A stretch of DNA of 5,767 bases. Origin: an uncultured Tannerella sp. Lineage in GTDB: Bacteria; Bacteroidota; Bacteroidia; Bacteroidales; Tannerellaceae. The stretch is from NCBI GenBank assembly GCA_938036405.1, contig CALHPT010000233.1:1-5767 (forward strand), given 5' to 3'. Shown here piece after piece: positions 1 to 5,767 of the stretch. Under the pieces are notes generated by a model. That model saw only the letters and a list, made by a program, of their open reading frames with translations. It was not told where the DNA came from and ran no database searches. Numbering within the stretch: position 1 is the first letter of the stretch; each line of letters starts with the position of its first letter. Made by a program: the position numbers and the translations under genes.

Positions 1-169
1 TGCAAGCATGTTTGGAGCTGATATACTGTATATCGAGGCCATGCAAGCATGTTTGGAGCTGATATACTGTATATCGAGGCCATGCAAGCATGTTTGGAGC
101 TGATATACTGTATATCGAGGCCATGCAAGCATGTTTGACGCTGATTTACGGTAAATCGGAGCCGTGCAA
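1..169. repeat. 41-bp tandem repeat array with palindromic core
   Basis: Three identical 41-bp units lie at 1-41, 42-82 and 83-123. A fourth unit at 124-164 differs at 8 positions, and a 5-base start of a further unit (TGCAA) lies at 165-169. Each unit begins TGCAAGCATGTTTG, itself a near-palindrome, and carries an inverted repeat GATATA-CTG-TATATC. In the fourth unit this core has become GATTTA-CGG-TAAATC and is still perfectly symmetrical. The period is not a multiple of three, so the array is not a coding repeat. It abuts the operon terminator and probably extends left of the window. Its function is unknown; a binding-site array, a structured noncoding element or a simple minisatellite are all possible. 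Confidence 0.95.
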
Positions 170-174
170 CAACG

Positions 175-233
175 AAACGTCCCGCCGACGAGTGAGGAGA
201 AATAGGCTCCTTTTGCTCATCGGCGGGACGTTT
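175..233 (-). terminator. Strong intrinsic terminator of the haem-uptake operon, possibly bidirectional
   Basis: Two 18-base arms (175-192 and 216-233) pair along their whole length except at one position. That position is C opposite A in a plus-strand transcript but a G-U wobble in a minus-strand transcript, which favours function on the minus strand. The 23-base loop holds a second 5-bp stem (AGGAG at 195-199 with CTCCT at 207-211). The minus-strand stem is followed by a modest T-rich tail, while the plus-strand side has a T5 run (231-235), so it may also stop a convergent gene outside the window. It starts 18 bases beyond the stop codon of the last operon gene. Confidence 0.9.
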
Positions 234-251
234 TTCTGTGGCACGGGGGTG

Positions 252-1862
252 CTATTCGCGCTTCTTCCGACGCGACTTCTTCCGGCGGTACTTGCGGCGA
301 TAGACGATGTAGCCGGAAAGGACCACAAGGAACATCAGCAGCCCGGAGAGGAAGACGTAGAAGTCGGTGAAGGCGAAGAGGAACGAGCGATAAAGTCGGC
401 CGACGTGCAACTCGAGGCAGAAGTGCCAGAACGATATGCGCCCGTCCCGCGCGAAGACCTCGGGCATAGGCTCAAACGGCATATCAGGGTTGTCGGCAAG
501 GCGAGCGCCGCGACCGTAATCGAAGACGACCGGCCCCTGCGCAAAGTCGGCCGAGAAGCCGCTCACGGGGTTGCCAAACGTGGGCCGTCCACCGCCACCG
601 CGCCGACCGTAGCCCCCCATCTCGTCGAGCGGAAGGCCCGTGTCATAATCGGTCACACTGCCGTCCGTCATATCCCAACCATAGATCCCGCTGAACGAGC
701 CGACTACCCACTGACCGGGGCCCGTCTGCTGCCAGACATTGAGGCCCATGACGCTCACCGGGGGCGTGTTGTCCAGTTTCTTCGGCTGCTCGCCAAACGC
801 GGGGAAAGCGTAGATGCCCGACGAGGCGGCCAGCAGCCACCGACGCCCCTCCGCATCGTAGCGCAAGCGCCGCAGGCGGTCGTTCCAAGGGTTATCGCTC
901 TGGAGCGTGCTGCCCGGCACGGGCTTCACTTGCGTGCGCGCAATGGGGATAAGCAGCGGCGGACGGAGGAACATACCCGTGACGACGATCAGCAGTAACA
1001 GGACGATAAAGAGGCTCCCCAGCCGGTTGTGCCATACGAAGGAGAACGTCCACGTGCGGCGCAAGGGCAGCGCGGAGTCGCCGCGCTTCTTACGCAGCCG
1101 GATGGGGATTTCGAAGAGGGTCACGACGAGGCCCGTGAGGCAGAGCACGACGACGACGATCCCCACCACATCGATCAACAGTCGGCCAGGCAAACCGAAC
1201 AAGTCGCCGCTGTGCGTCACCCAGATCGTCTTGAAGAGCGACACCCGCGGATCGTAATCGTCGGGCGTGGGTAACGGTTGGGCGGTAAAGCGTTCGTAAG
1301 GCGCTGCAGCAGCGTAGATGTGCGAGCGGGAGACGACGTAGAGCCTGTCGCCCACGGACTGCACGTCGGTCAGCGCCTCGCCCGAAGGCAGGGTGCGGCC
1401 CGCCTCTTTCCATCGACGTGTCGTGCGATCCCATCGGTAGAGCGTATGGGTAGAGATGGCGAAGTGTGCGCCGTCGGGAGTGGCGGTTATGGCACGGATG
1501 TTACGGTTGTCGGCGCCGGGGCGCATTCCGTCCATGCAGGGTCGGAGGCCATGGCAAAAGGTGTCGGCCACCCATACGCCATTGCTACCGTAAAGCATGA
1601 CGCTGTCTGGGCCAAAGCGCAACGTGCCGCAGACTGCACCGTTGTTCCAGTTATCGTACACGTATTGCTGCGGCAGCCAGCGGCGCGGCAAGTCCCAACG
1701 CGTGATGGCGGTGCGATGGTTGAGGAAGACGCCCGAGAGGGCGAAAGCCAAAATAAAGAAGGTGAGGACAAGCCCCACCCACTTATGAAGACGTCGCCAA
1801 GTGCGCGCTTTCTCTTTGCGCCGTGGCGTAGTCTTCTGGCTACTACTATTCGGAAAAGACAT
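252..1862 (-). CDS. PepSY-associated transmembrane protein (putative inner-membrane reductase)
   Basis: A 536-residue inner-membrane protein of the PepSY-associated TM-helix type, a family linked to iron, haem or siderophore use (PiuB and FoxB are relatives, thought to reduce ferric complexes). Four membrane segments are visible, near residues 28-47, 229-250, 282-304 and 499-520. Family hallmarks are LHKWVGL with H26, ALSGVFLNHR with H49, THSGDLFG with H217, VWHNRLG with H278, and HVGR with H486 before the last helix. Some of these histidines sit at membrane edges and could bind haem b. Two large loops (about 50-228 and 305-495) are probably periplasmic; the second has a Gly/Arg-rich stretch near 416-430. 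The C-terminus is very basic, as expected for a cytoplasmic tail. It is the last operon gene, 16 bases after the lipoprotein gene. The ATG at 1862 directly precedes the basic N-terminus and first helix. Family assignment is firm; the reductase role is inferred. Confidence 0.88.
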   Translation of the reverse strand: MSFPNSSSQKTTPRRKEKARTWRRLHKWVGLVLTFFILAFALSGVFLNHRTAITRWDLPRRWLPQQYVYDNWNNGAVCGTLRFGPDSVMLYGSNGVWVADTFCHGLRPCMDGMRPGADNRNIRAITATPDGAHFAISTHTLYRWDRTTRRWKEAGRTLPSGEALTDVQSVGDRLYVVSRSHIYAAAAPYERFTAQPLPTPDDYDPRVSLFKTIWVTHSGDLFGLPGRLLIDVVGIVVVVLCLTGLVVTLFEIPIRLRKKRGDSALPLRRTWTFSFVWHNRLGSLFIVLLLLIVVTGMFLRPPLLIPIARTQVKPVPGSTLQSDNPWNDRLRRLRYDAEGRRWLLAASSGIYAFPAFGEQPKKLDNTPPVSVMGLNVWQQTGPGQWVVGSFSGIYGWDMTDGSVTDYDTGLPLDEMGGYGRRGGGGRPTFGNPVSGFSADFAQGPVVFDYGRGARLADNPDMPFEPMPEVFARDGRISFWHFCLELHVGRLYRSFLFAFTDFYVFLSGLLMFLVVLSGYIVYRRKYRRKKSRRKKRE

Positions 1863-1878
1863 CGATTCTATACAGGGG

Positions 1879-2550
1879 CTACTTCGATTCCGATTTCGAC
1901 ATCGACTTTGACTTCAGGTTACGGCTGCCATCCGGCTGATAGGCGTAGCGGAAGGTGATGTAACCACTCTTCTTCTCGGCGTTGTGGAAGCTCTCGAAAA
2001 TCACCTTGACATACTTCCCGTCGGCCGTACGAACGACGAAGACGTGATCGTTGAGGGTGTACGTCGGGGGCGGACCGGAGAAGCGGACGGCCTTATTGAG
2101 CGCCACGTTGCCGGACGTCTTGCTCGTCGTCACCTTACCATTGGCAAAGCCGTTCATGGTGATCTCCACATCCGTCACGTAGCCATCGGAGGGGGCTTCG
2201 GTCACATCGGCGAAGCTCGTCTTGTCCGTCTCCACGGCGCCCCCCTTGCCTTTGCCCGAAAGGCCACTGTTGGTGCGCATATAGAAACGGTTGAAGGCGA
2301 TATCCCAGTCGGTGCGCGTCGCACGATTCTCCTCAGTCACACCTGACACTTCGGTGCCGGTGGCAAAGGAGAAGTAGACCCAGTCTTTGGGGTCACCAGC
2401 CGGAGACGTGACACGGCTCTGTGTGTGACGCTTCACGTCAAGGCCTTCGGTTTTCGGTTCGGGGTTGTCGCTGCCGCAGCTGGCGAGCGTAGCGGAGATG
2501 GCAAAGACGGTCAGAATGGCTCCGCAAGAAAGTTTCTTGATACTGTTCAT
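1879..2550 (-). CDS. hmuY: HmuY-like haem-binding surface lipoprotein
   Basis: A 223-residue lipoprotein. A basic start and hydrophobic core are followed by the lipobox LASC, so Cys25 should be lipidated and exported. The mature part matches the HmuY family as I recall it: WVYFSFATG near 57-65, DWDIAFNRFYMR near 81-92, the SGKGKGGAV block at 98-106, PTYTLNDHVFVV near 162-173, and a final GYITFRYAY strand at 196-204. HmuY proteins are haemophores that take haem from host haemoproteins and deliver it to HmuR. Against remembered P. gingivalis HmuY, the segment holding the two haem-ligand histidines (His134 and His166) is shortened, and FSHGPAGPTY becomes FSGPPPTY, so both ligands seem lost. Tfo of T. 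forsythia is a described HmuY relative with different haem binding. The protein ends in an unusual Ser/Lys tail. It lies 33 bases after the methyltransferase gene, behind an A/T-rich leader. Confidence 0.88.
   Translation of the reverse strand: MNSIKKLSCGAILTVFAISATLASCGSDNPEPKTEGLDVKRHTQSRVTSPAGDPKDWVYFSFATGTEVSGVTEENRATRTDWDIAFNRFYMRTNSGLSGKGKGGAVETDKTSFADVTEAPSDGYVTDVEITMNGFANGKVTTSKTSGNVALNKAVRFSGPPPTYTLNDHVFVVRTADGKYVKVIFESFHNAEKKSGYITFRYAYQPDGSRNLKSKSMSKSESK
1882..1914 (-). repeat. Degenerate hexanucleotide run encoding an alternating-Ser tail of the HmuY-like protein
   Basis: The last eleven codons before the TAG stop read KSKSMSKSESK, with serine at every second position. Four of the five serine codons are TCG and one is TCA, so the DNA shows an imperfect 6-base period. 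In-frame gain or loss of units would change tail length without shifting the frame. Its role is unknown. Confidence 0.6.
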
Positions 2551-2583
2551 TGGAATGTTTGGTTATGGGTTAATGATTAGTGA

Positions 2584-3366
2584 TTACTTCTTCACGGCCA
2601 CGATGGCCACGGCGTTGATGTGCTCCATATGGCGGCGGAAAGTGTCGCGCATGGCCAGGATGCGTTCGCGCGCCTCAGCATGGGTGAGGATGTTGAACCA
2701 GATCTTGACCGCTCGCAGCAGTCCCTCGTCGTCAATGACGCGTTGCACCTCGAGCAGATGCATGGGGCTTGTCTCTACACGCACGATCTCGAAGCCATTG
2801 GCCACGAGCAAGTCGCTCCATTCGGCGGCGGTGAGTGGGCGTGCATTGACTTGGATCACGGACGAGAGGTCGCGCAGGATGGTGCGCTTCGTTTCGTCGC
2901 TGACGTCGTCGGGCGTGAGGCCCATCTCATGGATACCGTAGAGTCCGCCCGGCTTGAGCAGGCGATAGGCCTCGCTGACGATGGCCGCCTTCTGACGGTC
3001 GTTTTGCATCGTGAGCATAGCCTCGCCGTAGACCTTATCGGCTGAGGCGTCGGGCAAGCCAGACTGTGCGGCGTCGCCTATGACGATGCGACGGTCGTCG
3101 CCGTCGATCGTCCGACGCAGCTCGGCGGCCGCAGCCTCGTCCATCTCTACGCCGGTGTATGAGCGAGGGCCGCAGCGCAGCGCCAGCTCAGCGGTGAAGC
3201 CCAGCCCGGGGGCAAACTCCACGACGGCATCGTTGGGCGTGATGTCGAGGCCGTCGATCATCTTTTCGGTCAACTCTTTTCCGCCGGGGCGCAAGACGCG
3301 CTTACCCATGGCGGCCAGCACCCAGTGACCTTGCTGAGCGCTTACGGGAGTCTTCTTTTCGTTCAT
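2584..3366 (-). CDS. Class I SAM-dependent methyltransferase
   Basis: A 260-residue soluble protein with a Rossmann-type methyltransferase fold (Methyltransf_11/UbiE-like). Motif I is VVEFAPGLGFTAEL near 48-61; the acidic end of the second strand is GVEMD at 72-76; an IGDA segment at 96-99 is followed by LPDASADKVYGEAML at 104-118; and YRLLKPGG at 134-141 is the usual post-strand-4 signature. No signal peptide or membrane segment is seen, so it is cytoplasmic. The substrate cannot be read from sequence. Its place between the receptor and lipoprotein genes suggests a substrate linked to imported tetrapyrrole or iron, but this is inference. It has no radical-SAM CxxxCxxC motif, so it is not a ChuW-type haem-opening enzyme. 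The frame stays open 102 codons upstream, but that part overlaps the receptor gene and looks noncoding; the ATG at 3366 lies in the 43-base gap and precedes a plausible N-terminus. Confidence 0.88.
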   Translation of the reverse strand: MNEKKTPVSAQQGHWVLAAMGKRVLRPGGKELTEKMIDGLDITPNDAVVEFAPGLGFTAELALRCGPRSYTGVEMDEAAAAELRRTIDGDDRRIVIGDAAQSGLPDASADKVYGEAMLTMQNDRQKAAIVSEAYRLLKPGGLYGIHEMGLTPDDVSDETKRTILRDLSSVIQVNARPLTAAEWSDLLVANGFEIVRVETSPMHLLEVQRVIDDEGLLRAVKIWFNILTHAEARERILAMRDTFRRHMEHINAVAIVAVKK

Positions 3367-3409
3367 CGTGGAAGGATAGAATGATTGCAGATACTTGTAA
3401 TATGTTCTC

Positions 3410-5521
3410 TCAAATCGAGAAATGCAGCGCCCCGAAGACACTTCGGCCGGGGCCTGTGTAGGTGTTGAAATTGATGATTCCGGCATGGTAATCGAAGAGG
3501 TTATCCACGCCGAGGGTGACGCGAAGCTGTCGCATGGGGCGCCACGCAGCCGTAGCGTTCCAAAGGCTGTACGAGGGTGAGCGCGACTCGTAATAGGCTT
3601 CCACATCCTTGCCGTCCACCTTGATGCGCCCAAGCACATCGTAACGCTTGCCGCCGATGAGCGAACCGCCAAGGTTCAGCGTGAAATGCTGCCGGCCGAG
3701 GGTGAAGGCGTACTCCGCGCGGACGTTGCCCGAGAGCCGGCTGTAAGCCGTCAGTTGCACACCGTCCGTGCGCGAGGGGAAGAGGCAGTTGGCCGAGAGG
3801 TGCAGGAAAAGGTTGCGCACGCCGGGGTTGATGCGCAGGTTGGCGTAGGCGCCGGAGAGCGTGGCGGAGGTGACGTTGCGATAGTGCAGCTCCTTCTGAT
3901 TGTTCGTCCAGAGGCCTTCGATCTTATCCGAAAAGAAGTTCATGTAGCCCGTGGCCATGGCGTAGACGTACTCCGAAACGAACTCGGCGGAGAGCGAAAG
4001 GTACTGGTTGCGCTCTGGGCGCAGGTTCTCGTTGCCGTAGATCATGAACATGCCGAGGTGATCCCAATTCATGTAAAGCTCCTTGAGGTTGGGCGACCGA
4101 TAGCCGGCGGCGTAGTTGAAGCGGAGCGTGAGGGGGAAGAGGCGCCAGACGGCGGCCACCTTCGGCGCCACGTTCATGCCATAGGCGTTGTGGTAATCGA
4201 CGCGCAGGCCACCCACGAGCGAGAGGCGCGGCGTGACGGTCCAGTCGTCCTGCACGAAGACGGAGTAGGCGCTCTGGCGACGCGTCTCGTAGCTGCCGGA
4301 GACGAACTTATCGGTGTAGAGGCTTTCGTAGAGCGACTCTGCGCCCACGTTGATCGACTGGCGGTGCCAACGGTCGAGGGTGAACATGAGGCGCGGCTGC
4401 GTCATGCGGTTGCGATAGACCAGGTTGTTCTGATTGTTGAGCTGCTCGAAGGCCGTGAAGCGATTGTAGGTATCGGAGTAGAGGGAGGCTTGGAGGGCGG
4501 CGTTGGCGCTGAACCGATAGTCGGCCGTGAGCGAGCCGGAGAGATCCGTGTTGTGCTCATAGGCGTTGTCGGGCGTGAGGTCGTGCTTGTTCATCATGTA
4601 CCACGTGCCTTTGGCGCCGATCGAGAGTCGGTCGGAGGGCGTATAGCCGAGCGTCTGGGTCACTTGGTGCGTGGTGTAACCAGAGACTTGCGTGGGCGTT
4701 TCCACGCGTCGCTCGCGGACGGTGGTGTCGTAGGCCGCGAAGTACTTCACCACGCTGTCACGGTCAAAGAGGCGATAGGCATCGGCGCTCTTGTGCGCGT
4801 AGGAGGTCTGCGCCGTCCAGTGCTTCCAGCGCCCACCGATACGCACATCGGCGTTGAGATTGGGTCGGTCCACGCTGCGCTTGAAATAACGTTGGGCGTC
4901 GTCCGGGTCCACCTTCGTGTAGTTGCGTTCATAGAGCGGCGCCGCCTTGATGGAGGCCGAGACGGTGAACGGGGCCTTGGGTCGCTTGGTGATGATGTTG
5001 ATCACGCCGCCCATGGCCTGCGATCCGTAGAGGGCCGACGAGGCGCCCTGCACGATCTCGATCCGCTCCACATTGTTCGGGTCCAGGCGGTGATAGTCCA
5101 CATTGTTACCCGTCTCGCCCGCCATGCGTTCGCCGTCGATCAAAAAGAGGATGTGCTTACCGCCGAGGCCTTGTAGGTTGATGCTCGTGCCGAAGCCCAC
5201 CTCATTGAAGGCCAGTCCGGGTATCTCCTGCGTCAGCAGGTTGCGGATGTCGGTCAGGCCACGATCTTCGATCTGCGCAGCGGTGATGACCTGCGTGATG
5301 ACCGGTGTCTGCATGAGGCGCTTCGGGGTGCGGGTGGCGGTGACGACCACCTCGTCGAGGTTAAACTTCTTCACTCCGGCTGCGGCGTGCGTGGCCACCT
5401 CATCGTCCGCCGTAGAGTCGGCCGGAAGGATCTGCGCCCGCGTCCCCTGCGCCGCACACATAGATAATATAAGGTATAGGAGGGTCCACCTCCTGCTTTT
5501 TCGGTTTTGTTTGATGATCAT
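3410..5521 (-). CDS. hmuR: TonB-dependent outer-membrane haem receptor, HmuR-like
   Basis: A 703-residue receptor counted from the ATG at 5521. Residues 1-29 form a signal peptide (basic start, LLYLILSMCAA core, likely cut TRA|Q). A TonB box-like DEVVVTATR lies near 56-64. The plug domain runs from about 70 to 180 and includes FLIDGERMAGET, NNVERIEIVQGASSALYGS and GGVINIITKR. The rest is a beta barrel ending GALHFSI. Haem-receptor signatures are YRSPNLKEL at 474-482 (a FRAP-box variant) and NENL at 497-500 (an NPDL-box variant), with His488 between them, where haem receptors usually carry a haem-contacting histidine; plug His123 may be another contact. It would import haem passed on by the HmuY-like lipoprotein. 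A TTG start at 5551 would add ten residues but falls inside the probable promoter and spoils the signal peptide, so the ATG is preferred. It is the first operon gene. Haem as substrate is likely but not proven. Confidence 0.92.
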   Translation of the reverse strand: MIIKQNRKSRRWTLLYLILSMCAAQGTRAQILPADSTADDEVATHAAAGVKKFNLDEVVVTATRTPKRLMQTPVITQVITAAQIEDRGLTDIRNLLTQEIPGLAFNEVGFGTSINLQGLGGKHILFLIDGERMAGETGNNVDYHRLDPNNVERIEIVQGASSALYGSQAMGGVINIITKRPKAPFTVSASIKAAPLYERNYTKVDPDDAQRYFKRSVDRPNLNADVRIGGRWKHWTAQTSYAHKSADAYRLFDRDSVVKYFAAYDTTVRERRVETPTQVSGYTTHQVTQTLGYTPSDRLSIGAKGTWYMMNKHDLTPDNAYEHNTDLSGSLTADYRFSANAALQASLYSDTYNRFTAFEQLNNQNNLVYRNRMTQPRLMFTLDRWHRQSINVGAESLYESLYTDKFVSGSYETRRQSAYSVFVQDDWTVTPRLSLVGGLRVDYHNAYGMNVAPKVAAVWRLFPLTLRFNYAAGYRSPNLKELYMNWDHLGMFMIYGNENLRPERNQYLSLSAEFVSEYVYAMATGYMNFFSDKIEGLWTNNQKELHYRNVTSATLSGAYANLRINPGVRNLFLHLSANCLFPSRTDGVQLTAYSRLSGNVRAEYAFTLGRQHFTLNLGGSLIGGKRYDVLGRIKVDGKDVEAYYESRSPSYSLWNATAAWRPMRQLRVTLGVDNLFDYHAGIINFNTYTGPGRSVFGALHFSI

Positions 5522-5548
5522 CGTATCACTTGCTCTGATTTCGGTCGG

Positions 5549-5556
5549 CAAAAATA
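5549..5556 (-). promoter_or_regulatory. Probable Bacteroidetes-type -7 promoter element of the operon
   Basis: Read on the minus strand, the sequence is TATTTTTG, an exact match to the Bacteroidetes -7 consensus TAnnTTTG. It ends 27 bases before the receptor ATG at 5521. The upstream -33 element is weak: a T-run lies about 18 bases upstream and a better TTTTG lies 27 bases upstream, farther than the usual 19-21. No strong Shine-Dalgarno sequence precedes the ATG, which is normal for this phylum. Confidence 0.5.
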
Positions 5557-5560
5557 GACG

Positions 5561-5608
5561 GGCCTCCCTATCGTAAAAATCCCCAAAACAGGCTATGTCG
5601 GGGAGGCC
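5561..5608 (-). terminator. Competing hairpins upstream of the operon: terminator of an upstream transcript or attenuator-like element
   Basis: On the minus strand, TCCCC (5604-5600) can pair with GGGGA (5584-5580), which is followed directly by TTTTT (5579-5575), an intrinsic-terminator layout with a 15-base loop. The same 5' arm, as GGCCTCCC (5608-5601), can instead pair with GGGAGGCC (5568-5561) in an 8-bp stem next to the probable promoter. The two stems share bases and exclude each other. The simplest reading is a terminator for a minus-strand gene right of the window; an operator or attenuator is also possible. Confidence 0.4.
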
Positions 5609-5625
5609 GGTAAGGATCCCCCTCA

Positions 5626-5767
5626 GCGGTTATGATCTTCGTACCCCTACAGACTATCCTACCGTTCGCAGTTGTGATCTCCGTACCCCTACAGACTATC
5701 CTACCGTTCGCGGTTGTGATCTCCGTACCCCTACAGACTATCCTACCGTTCGCGGTTGTGATCTCCG
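5626..5767. repeat. 42-bp tandem repeat array with a TTCG-loop hairpin
   Basis: A diverged partial unit at 5626-5640 is followed by full units at 5641-5682, 5683-5724 and 5725-5766, and the array runs off the window edge. The two outer units are identical; the first full unit differs only at 5670 (A for G). Each unit contains ACCG-TTCG-CGGT, a small hairpin with a TTCG loop; the A at 5670 breaks one pair in the first unit. Because 42 is divisible by three, three of the six frames stay open through the repeat, but this is expected by chance for 14 codons and no frame shows a coding signature. No sequence similarity to the left array is evident by eye. Confidence 0.93.

Noticed and set aside
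20..38. LexA/SOS-box resemblance of ATACTGTATAT in the 41-bp repeat
   Set aside because: Only one half-site (CTGT) is present with no matching ACAG at the required spacing, and the diverged unit loses CTGT altogether.
1..169. CRISPR array
   Set aside because: The 41-bp units are directly contiguous with no unique spacers between them.
90..998. Plus-strand open frame starting in the 41-bp repeats and running antisense to the PepSY gene
   Set aside because: Its start lies in the noncoding array, it reads through the operon terminator, and the opposite strand encodes a recognised family.
1278..1958. Plus-strand open frame antisense to the PepSY and lipoprotein genes
   Set aside because: It crosses the junction of two real genes on the other strand and has no recognisable domain.
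3367..3672. Upstream extension of the methyltransferase frame by 102 codons
   Set aside because: It overlaps the 3' end of the receptor gene in another frame, has no methyltransferase-like sequence, and the ATG at 3366 in the intergenic gap gives a complete enzyme.
3686..5176. Long plus-strand open frame (496 codons) opposite the receptor gene
   Set aside because: It is antisense to a clearly recognised receptor, has a Val/Gly/Arg/His-biased composition typical of a GC-rich shadow frame, and shows no domain.
5480..5510. Twin-arginine export signal (SRRWTL) at the receptor N-terminus
   Set aside because: The consensus phenylalanine is missing, and TonB-dependent receptors are exported by the Sec pathway.
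5522..5551. TTG start ten codons upstream of the receptor ATG
   Set aside because: It would lie inside the probable -7 promoter element and put an acidic, polar stretch ahead of a good signal peptide.

Overview
The window looks like a Bacteroidales chromosome segment, most probably Tannerella or a close relative in the Porphyromonas/Tannerella group. The evidence is a HmuY-type lipoprotein, a HmuR-like TonB-dependent receptor, gene starts without a clear Shine-Dalgarno sequence, and a TAnnTTTG-type promoter element. Base composition looks GC-rich, higher than I would expect for T. forsythia. The genus is an inference from protein resemblance recalled from memory; no search was run.

Layout: the window holds one complete four-gene operon on the minus strand, so transcription runs from right to left. 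A probable promoter (5549-5556) is followed by a HmuR-like outer-membrane haem/TonB receptor (3410-5521), a class I SAM-dependent methyltransferase (2584-3366), a HmuY-like secreted lipoprotein (1879-2550), a four-helix PepSY-type inner-membrane protein (252-1862) and a strong hairpin terminator (175-233). Intergenic gaps are only 43, 33 and 16 bases, and no gene lies opposite or between them. Both ends of the window are noncoding tandem arrays: a 41-bp period on the left (1-164) and a 42-bp period on the right (about 5626-5767). Both probably continue outside the window.

How the genes may work together: the HmuY-like lipoprotein would capture haem or a related tetrapyrrole at the cell surface and pass it to the receptor, which imports it using TonB energy. 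The PepSY protein, from a family linked to ferric or ferri-siderophore reduction, would act at the inner membrane. The methyltransferase is the unexplained cytoplasmic member. The hmuSTUV genes that follow hmuYR in the P. gingivalis locus are absent here.

The points most worth a second look are the HmuY homologue, which appears to lack both canonical haem-ligand histidines and carries a Ser-alternating tail; the methyltransferase inside a haem-uptake operon; the left repeat array, whose last unit keeps its palindrome by a paired compensatory change; and the competing hairpins just upstream of the operon promoter.
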